DNA of 64,000 nt from Alectryocaccobium sp964389285 (GTDB lineage: Bacteria; Bacillota; Clostridia; Lachnospirales; Lachnospiraceae), in the NCBI GenBank assembly GCA_964389285.1, contig CAYMCZ010000004.1:62001-126000 (forward strand), given 5' to 3'. The notes under the pieces were generated by a model. The model was not told the origin of the DNA. It worked only from the letters and a program-made list of their open reading frames with translations, and did no database searches. The position numbers were made by a program, and so were the translations under genes. Shown piece after piece: positions 31,469 to 40,800 of the stretch (its first letter is position 1; every line of letters begins with the position of its first letter).

Positions 31469-33484
31469 ATGAAGAAAAAATGGTGGATTCCATTTACGGC
31501 GGCATTATGCATAATTATGATCATAACCCTGGTGCTTGGCGGCAGCAGGCTTGTTCGCGAGTCTTTTTCCGAGCTTGAAGAAGCGGGTTCGCTGTCTGTC
31601 CGCGTGGAGGCGGCTCAGATGACGCCCCGGGATGAGGGGTCTGAGGATGAAGACAACCGGGATGAACCGGATCAGGAAGAAGACAGTCAGGACGAGGAAA
31701 AAGAGGAGGACGAAAAGAAAGAGCCGGAAGAAGTCGTTCGGGAAAGCGTGGTGGCGACGCAATATACCGACATAACCGACGGCAACGCCGAAAAGGTTAT
31801 CGAAGGTGACGGAGGAGACGACGGCAATCACGGCGGCTCGGGCGGCAGCGGGAGCGGCGAAGCTGATGACAAAAAAGAGGGTGAAAAGTCTGACGAAGAT
31901 AAAAAACCGACGCCCTCTCCAAGCGTAAAGCCTCAGGACGACACCGAGCTGGAGCTGGTGACGGATCTCGCAAATAAAACTCTTACTTATGACGAGCTTG
32001 AGGATGACACGCTGCCTTTTTACGCATATCTGAAGAACAATAAAGATGACGAATATTCACTGAAAATACGTATAAAGAACTCGGGAACTTCACAACAGGG
32101 GACGGTTCTGCGCTCCGGGAACGAAAGGGATTACACCGCAAAGCTGGCAAGGGGCGAAGTAAATGAGATCGACGTGCTCATACTTAAAGGCGGCAAGGTA
32201 TATGATAATAAATCGTATTATATTACATATCAGGCAAGAAAGGCCGATAAAGATCATCCGACGGTTGGAGAGCATCCTCCCGTCATAGATACCAGGCTGG
32301 ATCATGAAACGGGCGAGGGCTCGAGTCAGAATTATGAATTCTGGGTCAGCGCAAAGGACTATAAAAACAATGCCATTTATTATAACTCAATAGAAGTGAG
32401 GCTGGACGGAAAGCTTGTTGATTCGGTTTCCGGTGACGCGGAACGCTATACCTATCAGCTGTATTTCAATGCTCCCGCAGTGGGCGAAACCGCGGAATAT
32501 GAAATATCGGTGCTTGCCTGGGACGGTGAGGGAAATTCCAGATACAACCGCTATAAATTTACTTATCATGATATCGCGGAAGGGGAAGTAATAGGAACGG
32601 CATATATCTATCTGGATGCTTCGGTCGTGGGGCTCGGGATGCTTGAGGAAGAACCGGCGGTTGTGGAGGTGCGTCAGGGACAGCCGGCTTCGTATGATAT
32701 AGAGGAGGCGCTGGAATATTTTCAGTATGACGCGGAAACGGCGGGGACGAAGGACAGCGGATATTATATCAGGCGGCTTTCCAGGCCGAGCACGTTTTAC
32801 GGGGCGGAAATTCCGGAGCTGCTTCGAACGATAATAGAAAGAGACAATCTGAGCTTCAGCTCCCAATCGGACGACAACAGCCTCGGCGAATATGATTTTA
32901 CCATGTCTTCCGGCTGGCTGTTTACGGTAGGAGGAACGGTGTATTCGGGAAAAGGGCTTTCGGATTACTATTTATCTGACGGAGATACGCTGTATTTGCG
33001 CTTTACATTAGCCTACGGCAAAGACGTGGGCGGATATTCATCTCAGGGAGGACGGTTTACGCATTACTGCACGTCGTGGCTGAACGGAGGCGAATTTTCA
33101 ACCCACGAGTGGGGAGAAGAAAAAACACTACAGGAAGCGACCTGTACGCAGGACGGCTATAAGGCTGCCGAATGCAATATTTGCGGCACTTCCGCCGGAA
33201 ACATAATAATTCCCGCTTTGGGACACGCGTGGAAAATCACGCATTCAAGCGAGCCGACCTGCACACAGGCGGGCGAGACACATTATGAATGTGAGCGGTG
33301 TCATGAAAAAAGCATAGAAACAACGCCCGCGCTTGGACATGATTACAAAGAAGCAGGCCGGACCGAGCCGCAGCCGGGCATAGACGGAGAAATATTATAC
33401 AGATGCGAACGCTGCGGGGACGAATATACCGAAACGATACCGGCGCTGCCGGTTGAAGACGGCTCGGACTCTTCGGATGGATAG
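31469..33484 (+). CDS. Membrane-anchored or secreted DUF4430 (transcobalamin-like) protein
   Basis: 671 residues; ATG 31469 follows AAGGCGG. One N-terminal hydrophobic segment (about 6-26) acts as signal or anchor. An acidic Asp/Glu/Lys linker with a Gly/Ser run (about 48-160) suits a wall-spanning spacer. Two Ig-like stretches follow, then a DUF4430 domain (about 376-520) with its hallmark 'SSGWLFTVGGTVYSGKGLSD' and 'YYLSDGDTLYLRFTLAYGKD'. The C-terminus has repeated CxxC units ('CNICG', 'CERCH', 'CERCG') of the type often seen in Clostridia surface proteins, probably metal-binding or structural. First gene after the third cobalamin riboswitch. DUF4430 is related to the beta domain of intrinsic factor and transcobalamin, so corrinoid binding is a fair but unproven guess. 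Confidence 0.85.
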   Translation: MKKKWWIPFTAALCIIMIITLVLGGSRLVRESFSELEEAGSLSVRVEAAQMTPRDEGSEDEDNRDEPDQEEDSQDEEKEEDEKKEPEEVVRESVVATQYTDITDGNAEKVIEGDGGDDGNHGGSGGSGSGEADDKKEGEKSDEDKKPTPSPSVKPQDDTELELVTDLANKTLTYDELEDDTLPFYAYLKNNKDDEYSLKIRIKNSGTSQQGTVLRSGNERDYTAKLARGEVNEIDVLILKGGKVYDNKSYYITYQARKADKDHPTVGEHPPVIDTRLDHETGEGSSQNYEFWVSAKDYKNNAIYYNSIEVRLDGKLVDSVSGDAERYTYQLYFNAPAVGETAEYEISVLAWDGEGNSRYNRYKFTYHDIAEGEVIGTAYIYLDASVVGLGMLEEEPAVVEVRQGQPASYDIEEALEYFQYDAETAGTKDSGYYIRRLSRPSTFYGAEIPELLRTIIERDNLSFSSQSDDNSLGEYDFTMSSGWLFTVGGTVYSGKGLSDYYLSDGDTLYLRFTLAYGKDVGGYSSQGGRFTHYCTSWLNGGEFSTHEWGEEKTLQEATCTQDGYKAAECNICGTSAGNIIIPALGHAWKITHSSEPTCTQAGETHYECERCHEKSIETTPALGHDYKEAGRTEPQPGIDGEILYRCERCGDEYTETIPALPVEDGSDSSDG

Positions 33485-33534
33485 CTGTCCGGATTAAAAT
33501 CAATAAAAAATATACAGAACCGGAGAAAATGATT

Positions 33535-34473
33535 ATGTATGAAATGACGGATAAGGTGCTTTACGAAATAAAAAAAGTCATAGCGGGAAAGGACGAGGTC
33601 ATAAAAAGAATCTGGATGGCGATTCTTGCAAAGGGGCATGTTTTGCTGGACGACGTGCCCGGGGTTGGGAAAACCACGATGGCCATGGCTTTTGCCGCGG
33701 CACTCGGGCTGGATGCGCGGCGCATTCAGTTCACGCCGGACACGATGCCTTCGGATATAACCGGATTTTCGTTTTATGACAACGGAAATCTTAAGGTACA
33801 GCAGGGAGCCGTAATGACAAATATGCTGCTGGCGGACGAGATAAACCGTACATCGGCAAAAACCCAGTCGTCCCTGCTCGAAGCCATGGAAGAAGGCCGG
33901 GTGACGGTGGACGGAAAGACATATCCTCTTCCCGAGCCGTTTGTGGTGCTGGCGACACAGAATCCCGTCGGCTCGATAGGCACGCAGCTTCTGCCGGAAT
34001 CCCAGCTTGACCGTTTTTTGTTCAGGCTGCATATCGGATATCCGGATCATGAAGCGCAGATAAATCTTATGAAGGCCCGGCATACCGGAAATCCTCTTGA
34101 AAAAGTCGAAGCAGTTACGGACATAGAAGGGCTTATGAGCGTTATTCAAACGGTCGAAAAAACCCATATTTCGGATATCATATATGACTACATAGCGACC
34201 CTCTGCGAGGCGTCAAGGAGCCATGAAATGGTAACTCTCGGCGTAAGTCCCCGTGCTTCGCTCGCACTGTGCCGCGCTTCAAAGGCGAGAGCCTTTCTGG
34301 CAAAGAGAGACTACGTTATACCGGAAGACGTGAGGGATGTGGCAAACGATGTATTCGCGCACAGGATAGTGCTTTCATCAAGGGCAAGACTGAACGAATA
34401 CACCGCCGAGCTTGTGACGGACGATATCCTTAAAAACATACAGGCCCCGCCGCTGACGGAGAATAATGCATGA
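33535..34473 (+). CDS. MoxR family AAA+ ATPase
   Basis: About 312 residues. ATG 33535 is preferred (9 bases after GGAG); ATG 33529 lies only 3 bases after it. 'HVLLDDVPGVGKTTMAMAFA' carries Walker A, 'LADEINRTSAKTQSSLLEAM' Walker B with the MoxR Asn-Arg feature, 'FVVLATQNPVGSIGT' sensor 1 and 'LPESQLDRFLF' the arginine-finger region. MoxR proteins act as chaperone-like ATPases that mature or assemble partner complexes, usually with DUF58 and VWA proteins. It is followed by DUF58 and transglutaminase-like genes, the standard trio, here inside a cobalamin-riboswitch operon. Confidence 0.93.
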   Translation: MYEMTDKVLYEIKKVIAGKDEVIKRIWMAILAKGHVLLDDVPGVGKTTMAMAFAAALGLDARRIQFTPDTMPSDITGFSFYDNGNLKVQQGAVMTNMLLADEINRTSAKTQSSLLEAMEEGRVTVDGKTYPLPEPFVVLATQNPVGSIGTQLLPESQLDRFLFRLHIGYPDHEAQINLMKARHTGNPLEKVEAVTDIEGLMSVIQTVEKTHISDIIYDYIATLCEASRSHEMVTLGVSPRASLALCRASKARAFLAKRDYVIPEDVRDVANDVFAHRIVLSSRARLNEYTAELVTDDILKNIQAPPLTENNA

Positions 34474-35582
34474 ATCGTATTTTGTATGTGATACTGGCGG
34501 CAGCGGTCCTTGCGGCGGCCGTCTTTACGGGACATCCGTTTTTATGGGGGATTTTCATACTGGCGGCAGCTCTTCCGTTTATATCGGCCCTTCCGCTTAT
34601 TACGGGAAAAACCAAAACGGCTTTCAGATGGGAAACTCCGGGTTCGGTTCCCAAAAAAAAGGAATTTACGGTGTCTTTATATGTGGAACAGAGCGGTTTT
34701 TTCCCGTCGGGGAAAATAAAGGCGACGATAGGCATTAAAAACCTGATGACAAACGAGGAATCGCGGATAAAAGCGGATCTCGATAAAAACAACAGCTGGG
34801 TTTTGCAAAGCGGGTATTGCGGATGCCTTGAGCTTTGCATAGAAAAGGCGGAGGCTTTTGACTGGTTCGGCCTTATAGGCGTGAAAATAAACACGGAAGA
34901 AGTCAAACGCATAGCAATAATGCCGGAAACATTTCCGCTTGAGGTTTCGCGCTTTATATCTTACGCCGATACGGATGATCCGAAAGAATACTCGCCGTAT
35001 AAAAAAGGCCGGGACAGATCAGAAACATTTCAGTTGCGGGACTATACTCCGGGGGATGCCCTGCGGCAGATACACTGGAAGCTTTCATCAAAGCTGGGCA
35101 AGCTCATCGTAAGAGAGCCGTCGCTTCCGGTAGATTACTCCATTCTTATATATTGGGACAGGAAAGCGGACGAAAAAGAGCCTGTATGCGCAGATGTGCT
35201 CTGTGAATCCGTTACATCTCTGATGCAGGCGTTAAGCGGGGCAGGCTACGATTATCATGTTGCCTGGAATGACGGAATATTTGACATTCGTCAGGTGTCG
35301 CCTGGCGAGCAGCTGCCGGAAACGGTCGCAGCCATGATGAAGGCCGGCAGGCCTGACGGCAGCATAAGTGCCGGAGAATTGTTTTTGAAAGAGGGCGAGC
35401 CCGAAAAAAGAGGACTTGTTTTATATTTTTGCAGAGAGATTCCCGCAAACTTTGACGAAATACAGAACAGATGCAGTATAAGGCTCTTTGTCTGTCAGAC
35501 GGAGGGCAGCGGTAAAAACGGCGGAGCGGTAATGCTGACGCCGGAACGTTACAGGGATGAAATGCAGCAGGCACTGCTTTAA
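34470..35582 (+). CDS. DUF58 domain-containing membrane protein
   Basis: 370 residues; ATGA overlap with the MoxR gene. Two N-terminal membrane helices ('ILAAAVLAAAVFTGHPFLWG', then a second) followed by the DUF58 block 'LRDYTPGDALRQIHWKLSSK' (about 191-210) with 'LIVRE' after it. DUF58 proteins have a VWA-like fold and work with MoxR ATPases, probably as membrane-side clients or adaptors. Here the pair probably serves the secreted proteins of this operon. Confidence 0.9.
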   Translation: MNRILYVILAAAVLAAAVFTGHPFLWGIFILAAALPFISALPLITGKTKTAFRWETPGSVPKKKEFTVSLYVEQSGFFPSGKIKATIGIKNLMTNEESRIKADLDKNNSWVLQSGYCGCLELCIEKAEAFDWFGLIGVKINTEEVKRIAIMPETFPLEVSRFISYADTDDPKEYSPYKKGRDRSETFQLRDYTPGDALRQIHWKLSSKLGKLIVREPSLPVDYSILIYWDRKADEKEPVCADVLCESVTSLMQALSGAGYDYHVAWNDGIFDIRQVSPGEQLPETVAAMMKAGRPDGSISAGELFLKEGEPEKRGLVLYFCREIPANFDEIQNRCSIRLFVCQTEGSGKNGGAVMLTPERYRDEMQQALL

Positions 35583-35618
35583 AACGATCCCGGAATACGT
35601 AAACAGGAGAAGAAACCT

Positions 35619-37883
35619 ATGGAGCAGGGAAATAACTCCCTAAAGATCAATATCGGAAATAAAGAGTCGTCATATAAAAGACGTCCGGCCGTGATATTGC
35701 CCGGCGTTCTGATACTGATCGGTGTATGGGGGCTGCTTTCAAGGGAATGGCATATAGAAAAGATCGGGGTAAATGCACCTGCGGGCTGCATAATTTCAGT
35801 CGGAGTGCTGGTTCTTTGCGCGTTTTTCGAAAGAAACAGACGGAAACACCGAATCATACTTGCGGCGGCAGTGGGTGCACTGGCCGCATATACCATAATT
35901 ATATGCGTGTTTTCATATCCCCAGATCGGGGCATGGGCGGGACGGTTCCGGGAATGGATATTTTTACATACCGGATATTATACCATGCCTTTTGAAAATT
36001 CAGGAGACGGAACCCTGCTTCTCCTGCCGTTTGCCGCCGGGGCAGGGGCGATGGCGGCGCTTTTCCAAAGAGTGCTTCCTCTTTTGCTGCAGACAGCGGC
36101 GGCTCTTGCCGTTCTTTTGCTGCTGCTGTTTGGGATGATCGGCCCCTGCTTTTTTACCGGGGCGGTTCTGGCCGGCAGCATACTGGCGTTTGCAATGAAT
36201 AACAGGGCCGGGAAAAGACAGGTTTTCATGGCGGCGGCTCTTGCGGCTTTGCTTTTGCTTGTTATTTCGCCGCTTTATGATTCCGAAAATTCCGCTTCGC
36301 CCGCGGAAAAGCTCAGTGCGGCGCTTCATGATATAAAATACGAAAGGACGCAAAAGGTTCTGCCGGAAGGCAGCCTGAAAAATCTTCCCGCAAAAAGCAG
36401 GGGAGGGCAGGAAACGCTTAAGGTAAGCATGAGCAGCTGGGAGCCGCTTTATCTCAAAGGTTTTACTTCCGGCAGCTATACGGATGAAGGCTGGAAACCG
36501 ACGGATCCGGAAGAGATTTTGGAAGAAGCGCAGCTGCTGTACAATCTTCAGGAAAACTATTTCTTTTCGGCAGGACAGACGGCGGCGGCTTTTGAAGCCG
36601 TCGGCGAAAAAAGCGAAACAAAGGTTACGGTGGAAAATACCGGAAGCTGCAGGGCTTATCCGGCAGTTCCGTACGGTGTGCGGATCGGAGCAGCGGAAGG
36701 GCTGGTTCCAAACAGGCTGACTTCGGAAGGGTTTTATGAGAGCGGGATTTCCATAGATGAGCTGACGATCTGTCCGGTATCGGAAAGTTATTTGCTGCTT
36801 GAAAAAATTGCGGATCCCGCAACAGAGGTAAAAGAAGCTTATAAGAACGCCGAAGCGGCATACAGATCATATGTATATGAGCATTATCTGGACATACCGG
36901 AAAACATAGAAAGAGTTTTGAAAAAATATGATCTTTACGGAAACAAAGGAGTTTCAACGACTCAGGCCAGGGCGGAGATAACCTATATGCTCGGGCAGTT
37001 CCTCACATATGACGAAACAGCCGTGACAAATCAGGGAAGCTCGGATTTTCTGGAATATCTTCTGACGAAATCCAGAAAGGGATATGATGTTCATTATGCG
37101 ACGGCAGCGGTTATGATGATGCGCAGCTACGGGATACCCGCAAGGTATGTCGAAGGTTATCTGGCCTCAAAAGACGCAGCCGAAAACCTGAAAGACGGTC
37201 AGAGCCTTGTTTTGACTTCATCCGACGCGCATGTATGGACGGAATTTTATCTGGACGGCATAGGCTGGATTCCTTTCGACCCTACGCCGGGATATACGAC
37301 ACAGATAAAATATGAGCTTCCGGCGGGAGAGGGAGAGGCGGACGAAACGCCGTCAAAACTTACTAAAGATTACAGCCGTCCCGCGCAGGAGGATGTCACG
37401 GTTGAGAGTTCAAATAAAAACGAAATAAAAGACGATCCGGATTTTCAGCTTCCGTGGTTTATCATTCTTTTAATATGCATCATTGCTTTTATGGCTGTTA
37501 TGATTATCCGCGCTTTTATACTACGGGCAAAGCTGAAAAAAACCGTGCGGCGTTTTGGCGATCCCTCGCCGTCCGTGGCAGCGGCGGCGCTGCTTGTTTA
37601 CAGCAGGCGGGCGCTGGAGTGCGCCGGGGTAACGGACGGGAAGCAGAGCATTTACGAAAGCAGGCAAAGGCTTGAAAACGAGCCGGATATGGAAATCGGT
37701 GAAGCTGATATCAGGCGTGCCGCCGAGCTGGAAAATGAAATATGGTTCAGCAATCATGAGATCACTCATGAGGCGAAGGAAAGTGCCTTTAAATGGAAAG
37801 AAGCGGCGCTTAACACATGGAAAAGAAAAATCCCCGTTTTAAAAAGATGGGTGCAGAGATTTATACAGTGCAGGATTTTATAG
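35619..37883 (+). CDS. Transglutaminase-like membrane protein (TgpA-like) lacking the catalytic Cys
   Basis: 754 residues. The N-terminal ~210 residues hold about six hydrophobic segments (DUF3488-like), then an extracytoplasmic transglutaminase-like domain, a single helix ('WFIILLICIIAFMAVMIIRA', about 615-634) and a cytoplasmic C-terminal region with a DUF4129-like feel. The usual 'GYCxHFA' nucleophile motif reads 'GYDVHYATA': Asp490 (codon GAT at 37086-37088) replaces Cys. His538 ('DAHVWTEFY') and Asp554 ('IPFDPTPGY') are kept. The protein is thus predicted to be a pseudo-transglutaminase that may bind rather than cross-link or cleave. It follows MoxR and DUF58 genes as in many genomes. 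Confidence 0.9.
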   Translation: MEQGNNSLKINIGNKESSYKRRPAVILPGVLILIGVWGLLSREWHIEKIGVNAPAGCIISVGVLVLCAFFERNRRKHRIILAAAVGALAAYTIIICVFSYPQIGAWAGRFREWIFLHTGYYTMPFENSGDGTLLLLPFAAGAGAMAALFQRVLPLLLQTAAALAVLLLLLFGMIGPCFFTGAVLAGSILAFAMNNRAGKRQVFMAAALAALLLLVISPLYDSENSASPAEKLSAALHDIKYERTQKVLPEGSLKNLPAKSRGGQETLKVSMSSWEPLYLKGFTSGSYTDEGWKPTDPEEILEEAQLLYNLQENYFFSAGQTAAAFEAVGEKSETKVTVENTGSCRAYPAVPYGVRIGAAEGLVPNRLTSEGFYESGISIDELTICPVSESYLLLEKIADPATEVKEAYKNAEAAYRSYVYEHYLDIPENIERVLKKYDLYGNKGVSTTQARAEITYMLGQFLTYDETAVTNQGSSDFLEYLLTKSRKGYDVHYATAAVMMMRSYGIPARYVEGYLASKDAAENLKDGQSLVLTSSDAHVWTEFYLDGIGWIPFDPTPGYTTQIKYELPAGEGEADETPSKLTKDYSRPAQEDVTVESSNKNEIKDDPDFQLPWFIILLICIIAFMAVMIIRAFILRAKLKKTVRRFGDPSPSVAAAALLVYSRRALECAGVTDGKQSIYESRQRLENEPDMEIGEADIRRAAELENEIWFSNHEITHEAKESAFKWKEAALNTWKRKIPVLKRWVQRFIQCRIL

Positions 37884-37896
37884 CAGGAGGTTGTTT

Positions 37897-40800
37897 ATGA
37901 AAAAGAAAACAAGGCAGCGTACTTTGGGTTTCGTCCTGTCAGTGCTGACGGCGGCATCCGCGGCCTTTGCGGGAGTATATCCTGCGGCGGCGCAGGAAAA
38001 TAATGACGCTGTTTCGGATACGGAAATATACGGATACGAAGCATATGAAAATACCGCCGGGGAGGAACAGGCGGAGCCTGCTGCGGAAGCAGAGAGCCTG
38101 TTTTTGGAGGATGAGGTTGAATTATATGCTCAGGAAGGAGCGGCGTCAGAGGGCAGTTTTGCTATCTTTGCGCTGACGGCCAACCGGACTCTTATTTATC
38201 CGTCCTATGTCTCATACGAGGCCGGAGATACCGTAAATGACGCGCTTGCGGGCAGCGGATACTCTTTTTACGATCTGGATGAGGGAATCATTTATACAAT
38301 TCAGGGGATAACCGATAATTACTGCCTGTATTACGACGACGGCGGATATGACCTAAACGCTCCGGCCGACGCGGTATCGGCGATATGGTTTACCACGAAC
38401 GCTGCACAGGAATACGATGATTCGTACAGGGATCTGGTGCTTGCAATGGCCGACACAAATGCGGCACAGGACGGCAGGGCGGCGTGGCCCGCGGTTCAAA
38501 ACGCATACAACGCGGCGCTTTCGGGATTCTATTCTTATACGCCCGCGCAGGCCGTAAGCAGCAGGGCAAATCTGGAGCAGGCAGTAAACGCTTATCTGGA
38601 TTATCTGAATCAGGGCACCGTTGCACTCTCATTTGATATTACGCAGAATAACAGTGCCGTGACTCCGGCACAGGTTACGCTTACCGACGCATACGGCAAC
38701 ACCTATGTTTCGGACCATGAAAACATGCTGAACGTAAGAGAGGCGGAATATTCATTTGATATTTACGACGGGACAAACAATCATGTCAGGGGAAGCGTTT
38801 CGGTACAGGGCGATACCGTTCTTTCGGCGCAGCTTCCATACGAGAAGTGGATAAGCGGCGTTGACGCCGGCACGGTCAGCGGATGGACGCAAGGCGTGCA
38901 AAAAAACAGAGTATCGGACTGCGAATATGCTTATTATGTTCCTGATTATGCGGGAACGTCGCTTTTTACATATTTTACACCGGCGGACGGCATAGATACA
39001 ACTGATATACGGGTATATCAGGAAGGCGGATATTCTCCCAAATCCTGGAGATCATATACGGCGGCGGTGACAAATGCCGTTGCGGTAAATTCGTGTGAAG
39101 ATGCCCGGATAGTTCTTGAGGCAAGAAAGACGGACGGCAATTACACGCAGTATCAGACCTTTTATATGGATATCGTGCGTACGGCCACGCTGAATTCTCT
39201 TGCGGTTAAAAATGCTCAGGGAATAGACCTGCCGCTTTCGTATTCCGACGCTGCGGGCAATGTATATACGGGCTTTGACAGAGACAGGCACGAATATGCC
39301 GTTACAACCGATACCGATACGGTTGTTGTCTCTCCCTCGGCTCTCGTGGCGGGGACGGCCGTTACCGTAAATGGCGAGCCGGCCGCGCAGACAGGAGTAA
39401 GCATCGATCTGGCAGACTGCCAAAGAGACGGGAATTTCTATATCATAGAAGTAAAAACGACTACGGGTACGGGTACGCAGAATCTTTATACGATATATGT
39501 GACGAAAACAGATACGGTAAGCGTGAATGTCAATGCGCCGGACGGCACCTCGGTTGAAGTTAAAAACGGGGCGGGCGGAAGCGTGCTTCCCGTATCCGGA
39601 AACACATATCAGCTTATTCCGGGCGAAGCTTACACCTGTATTACGACAAAGGATACTTATTATCATACTTCATTTGCATTTACGGCGGAGCAAAATCTGG
39701 AAGTAGATGGAGTAATGCCGGATACTTCGGACTGGCTCAAAAATCTGGCCGCCAAATCGGGTACCGGCACGAAAGCCACGGTTTATCAGCTTACGCAGCC
39801 TTTTTCTCCTGCCGTGCATGAAAACTGTTTTGAAGCAGGCTCCTCAATGGGAACCTTTTATCTGCAAATGCAGGCTTTAAGCTCTGATTACACCATAAAT
39901 TATAAATATACGGATGTTCATTACGGCACTTTGGTTTCCGGAGTATATCCCGTGCAGACTTCATATAAAATAATGAGCCGTTTCATAGGGGTTTCCGGAA
40001 ATACGAGCCTTATGGACGTGACGGTAACTTCAAAAAACACAGCCGGCGGCGTGACATATTATCAGGATTATAAAATACACGCACGGCGTTTCATGGAACT
40101 GACATCGTTGTCGGCGGCCATGAGTGACGGCACCGGTTTAAAGCTTTACAGGGAAGACGGTTCGTCAAACACAGGATTTGTAAAAGAGATTAAAAATTAC
40201 AGCGTCTCACTCGGCAGAAACACTCAGAGCCTGTCCGTCACTTTCAGACTCAGCTCCGTTTCACCGGCAAGCACAAGCTATACGTATGACAACGGATATA
40301 CCGTAAAGCTAAGTGTCGGTGATTATGAAGAAAGCATAGTTTTCGATAATGATGAACTGACGGCTGACATTCCGGTAACGCTTGAGATCCCGTTGAATGC
40401 TTATGAGGATCAGGAAATAATCAATCTGGCGGTTTCGCATGAATGTGCGGATTCGACGCCGAATACGTATAAGATAAAGGTGATAAAACTGCCGCCCGTC
40501 AGCACTGTTTTTCAGGTAACGCCCTCAAACGCGGTTGTTTATGTGGAAGATCGGGCGGCAGGGCTTAGGATAATGCCGGATGAAAACGGCGTCTTTGAAT
40601 TGAATGAAACTTCCGCATACGAATACACCGTAACGGCTCCGGGATATATAGGCGTAAGCGGAATCCTTGTTGCGGCGGGCAATCAGGACGACGGAAGCTG
40701 TCTGCTGCCGATAGTGCTTGAAAAAGCGCCTGACAGCAGTTTCAATGATATTGCGATTGACGGAGACTTCATTTCATTAAGAGGAAATGATGACAATAAC

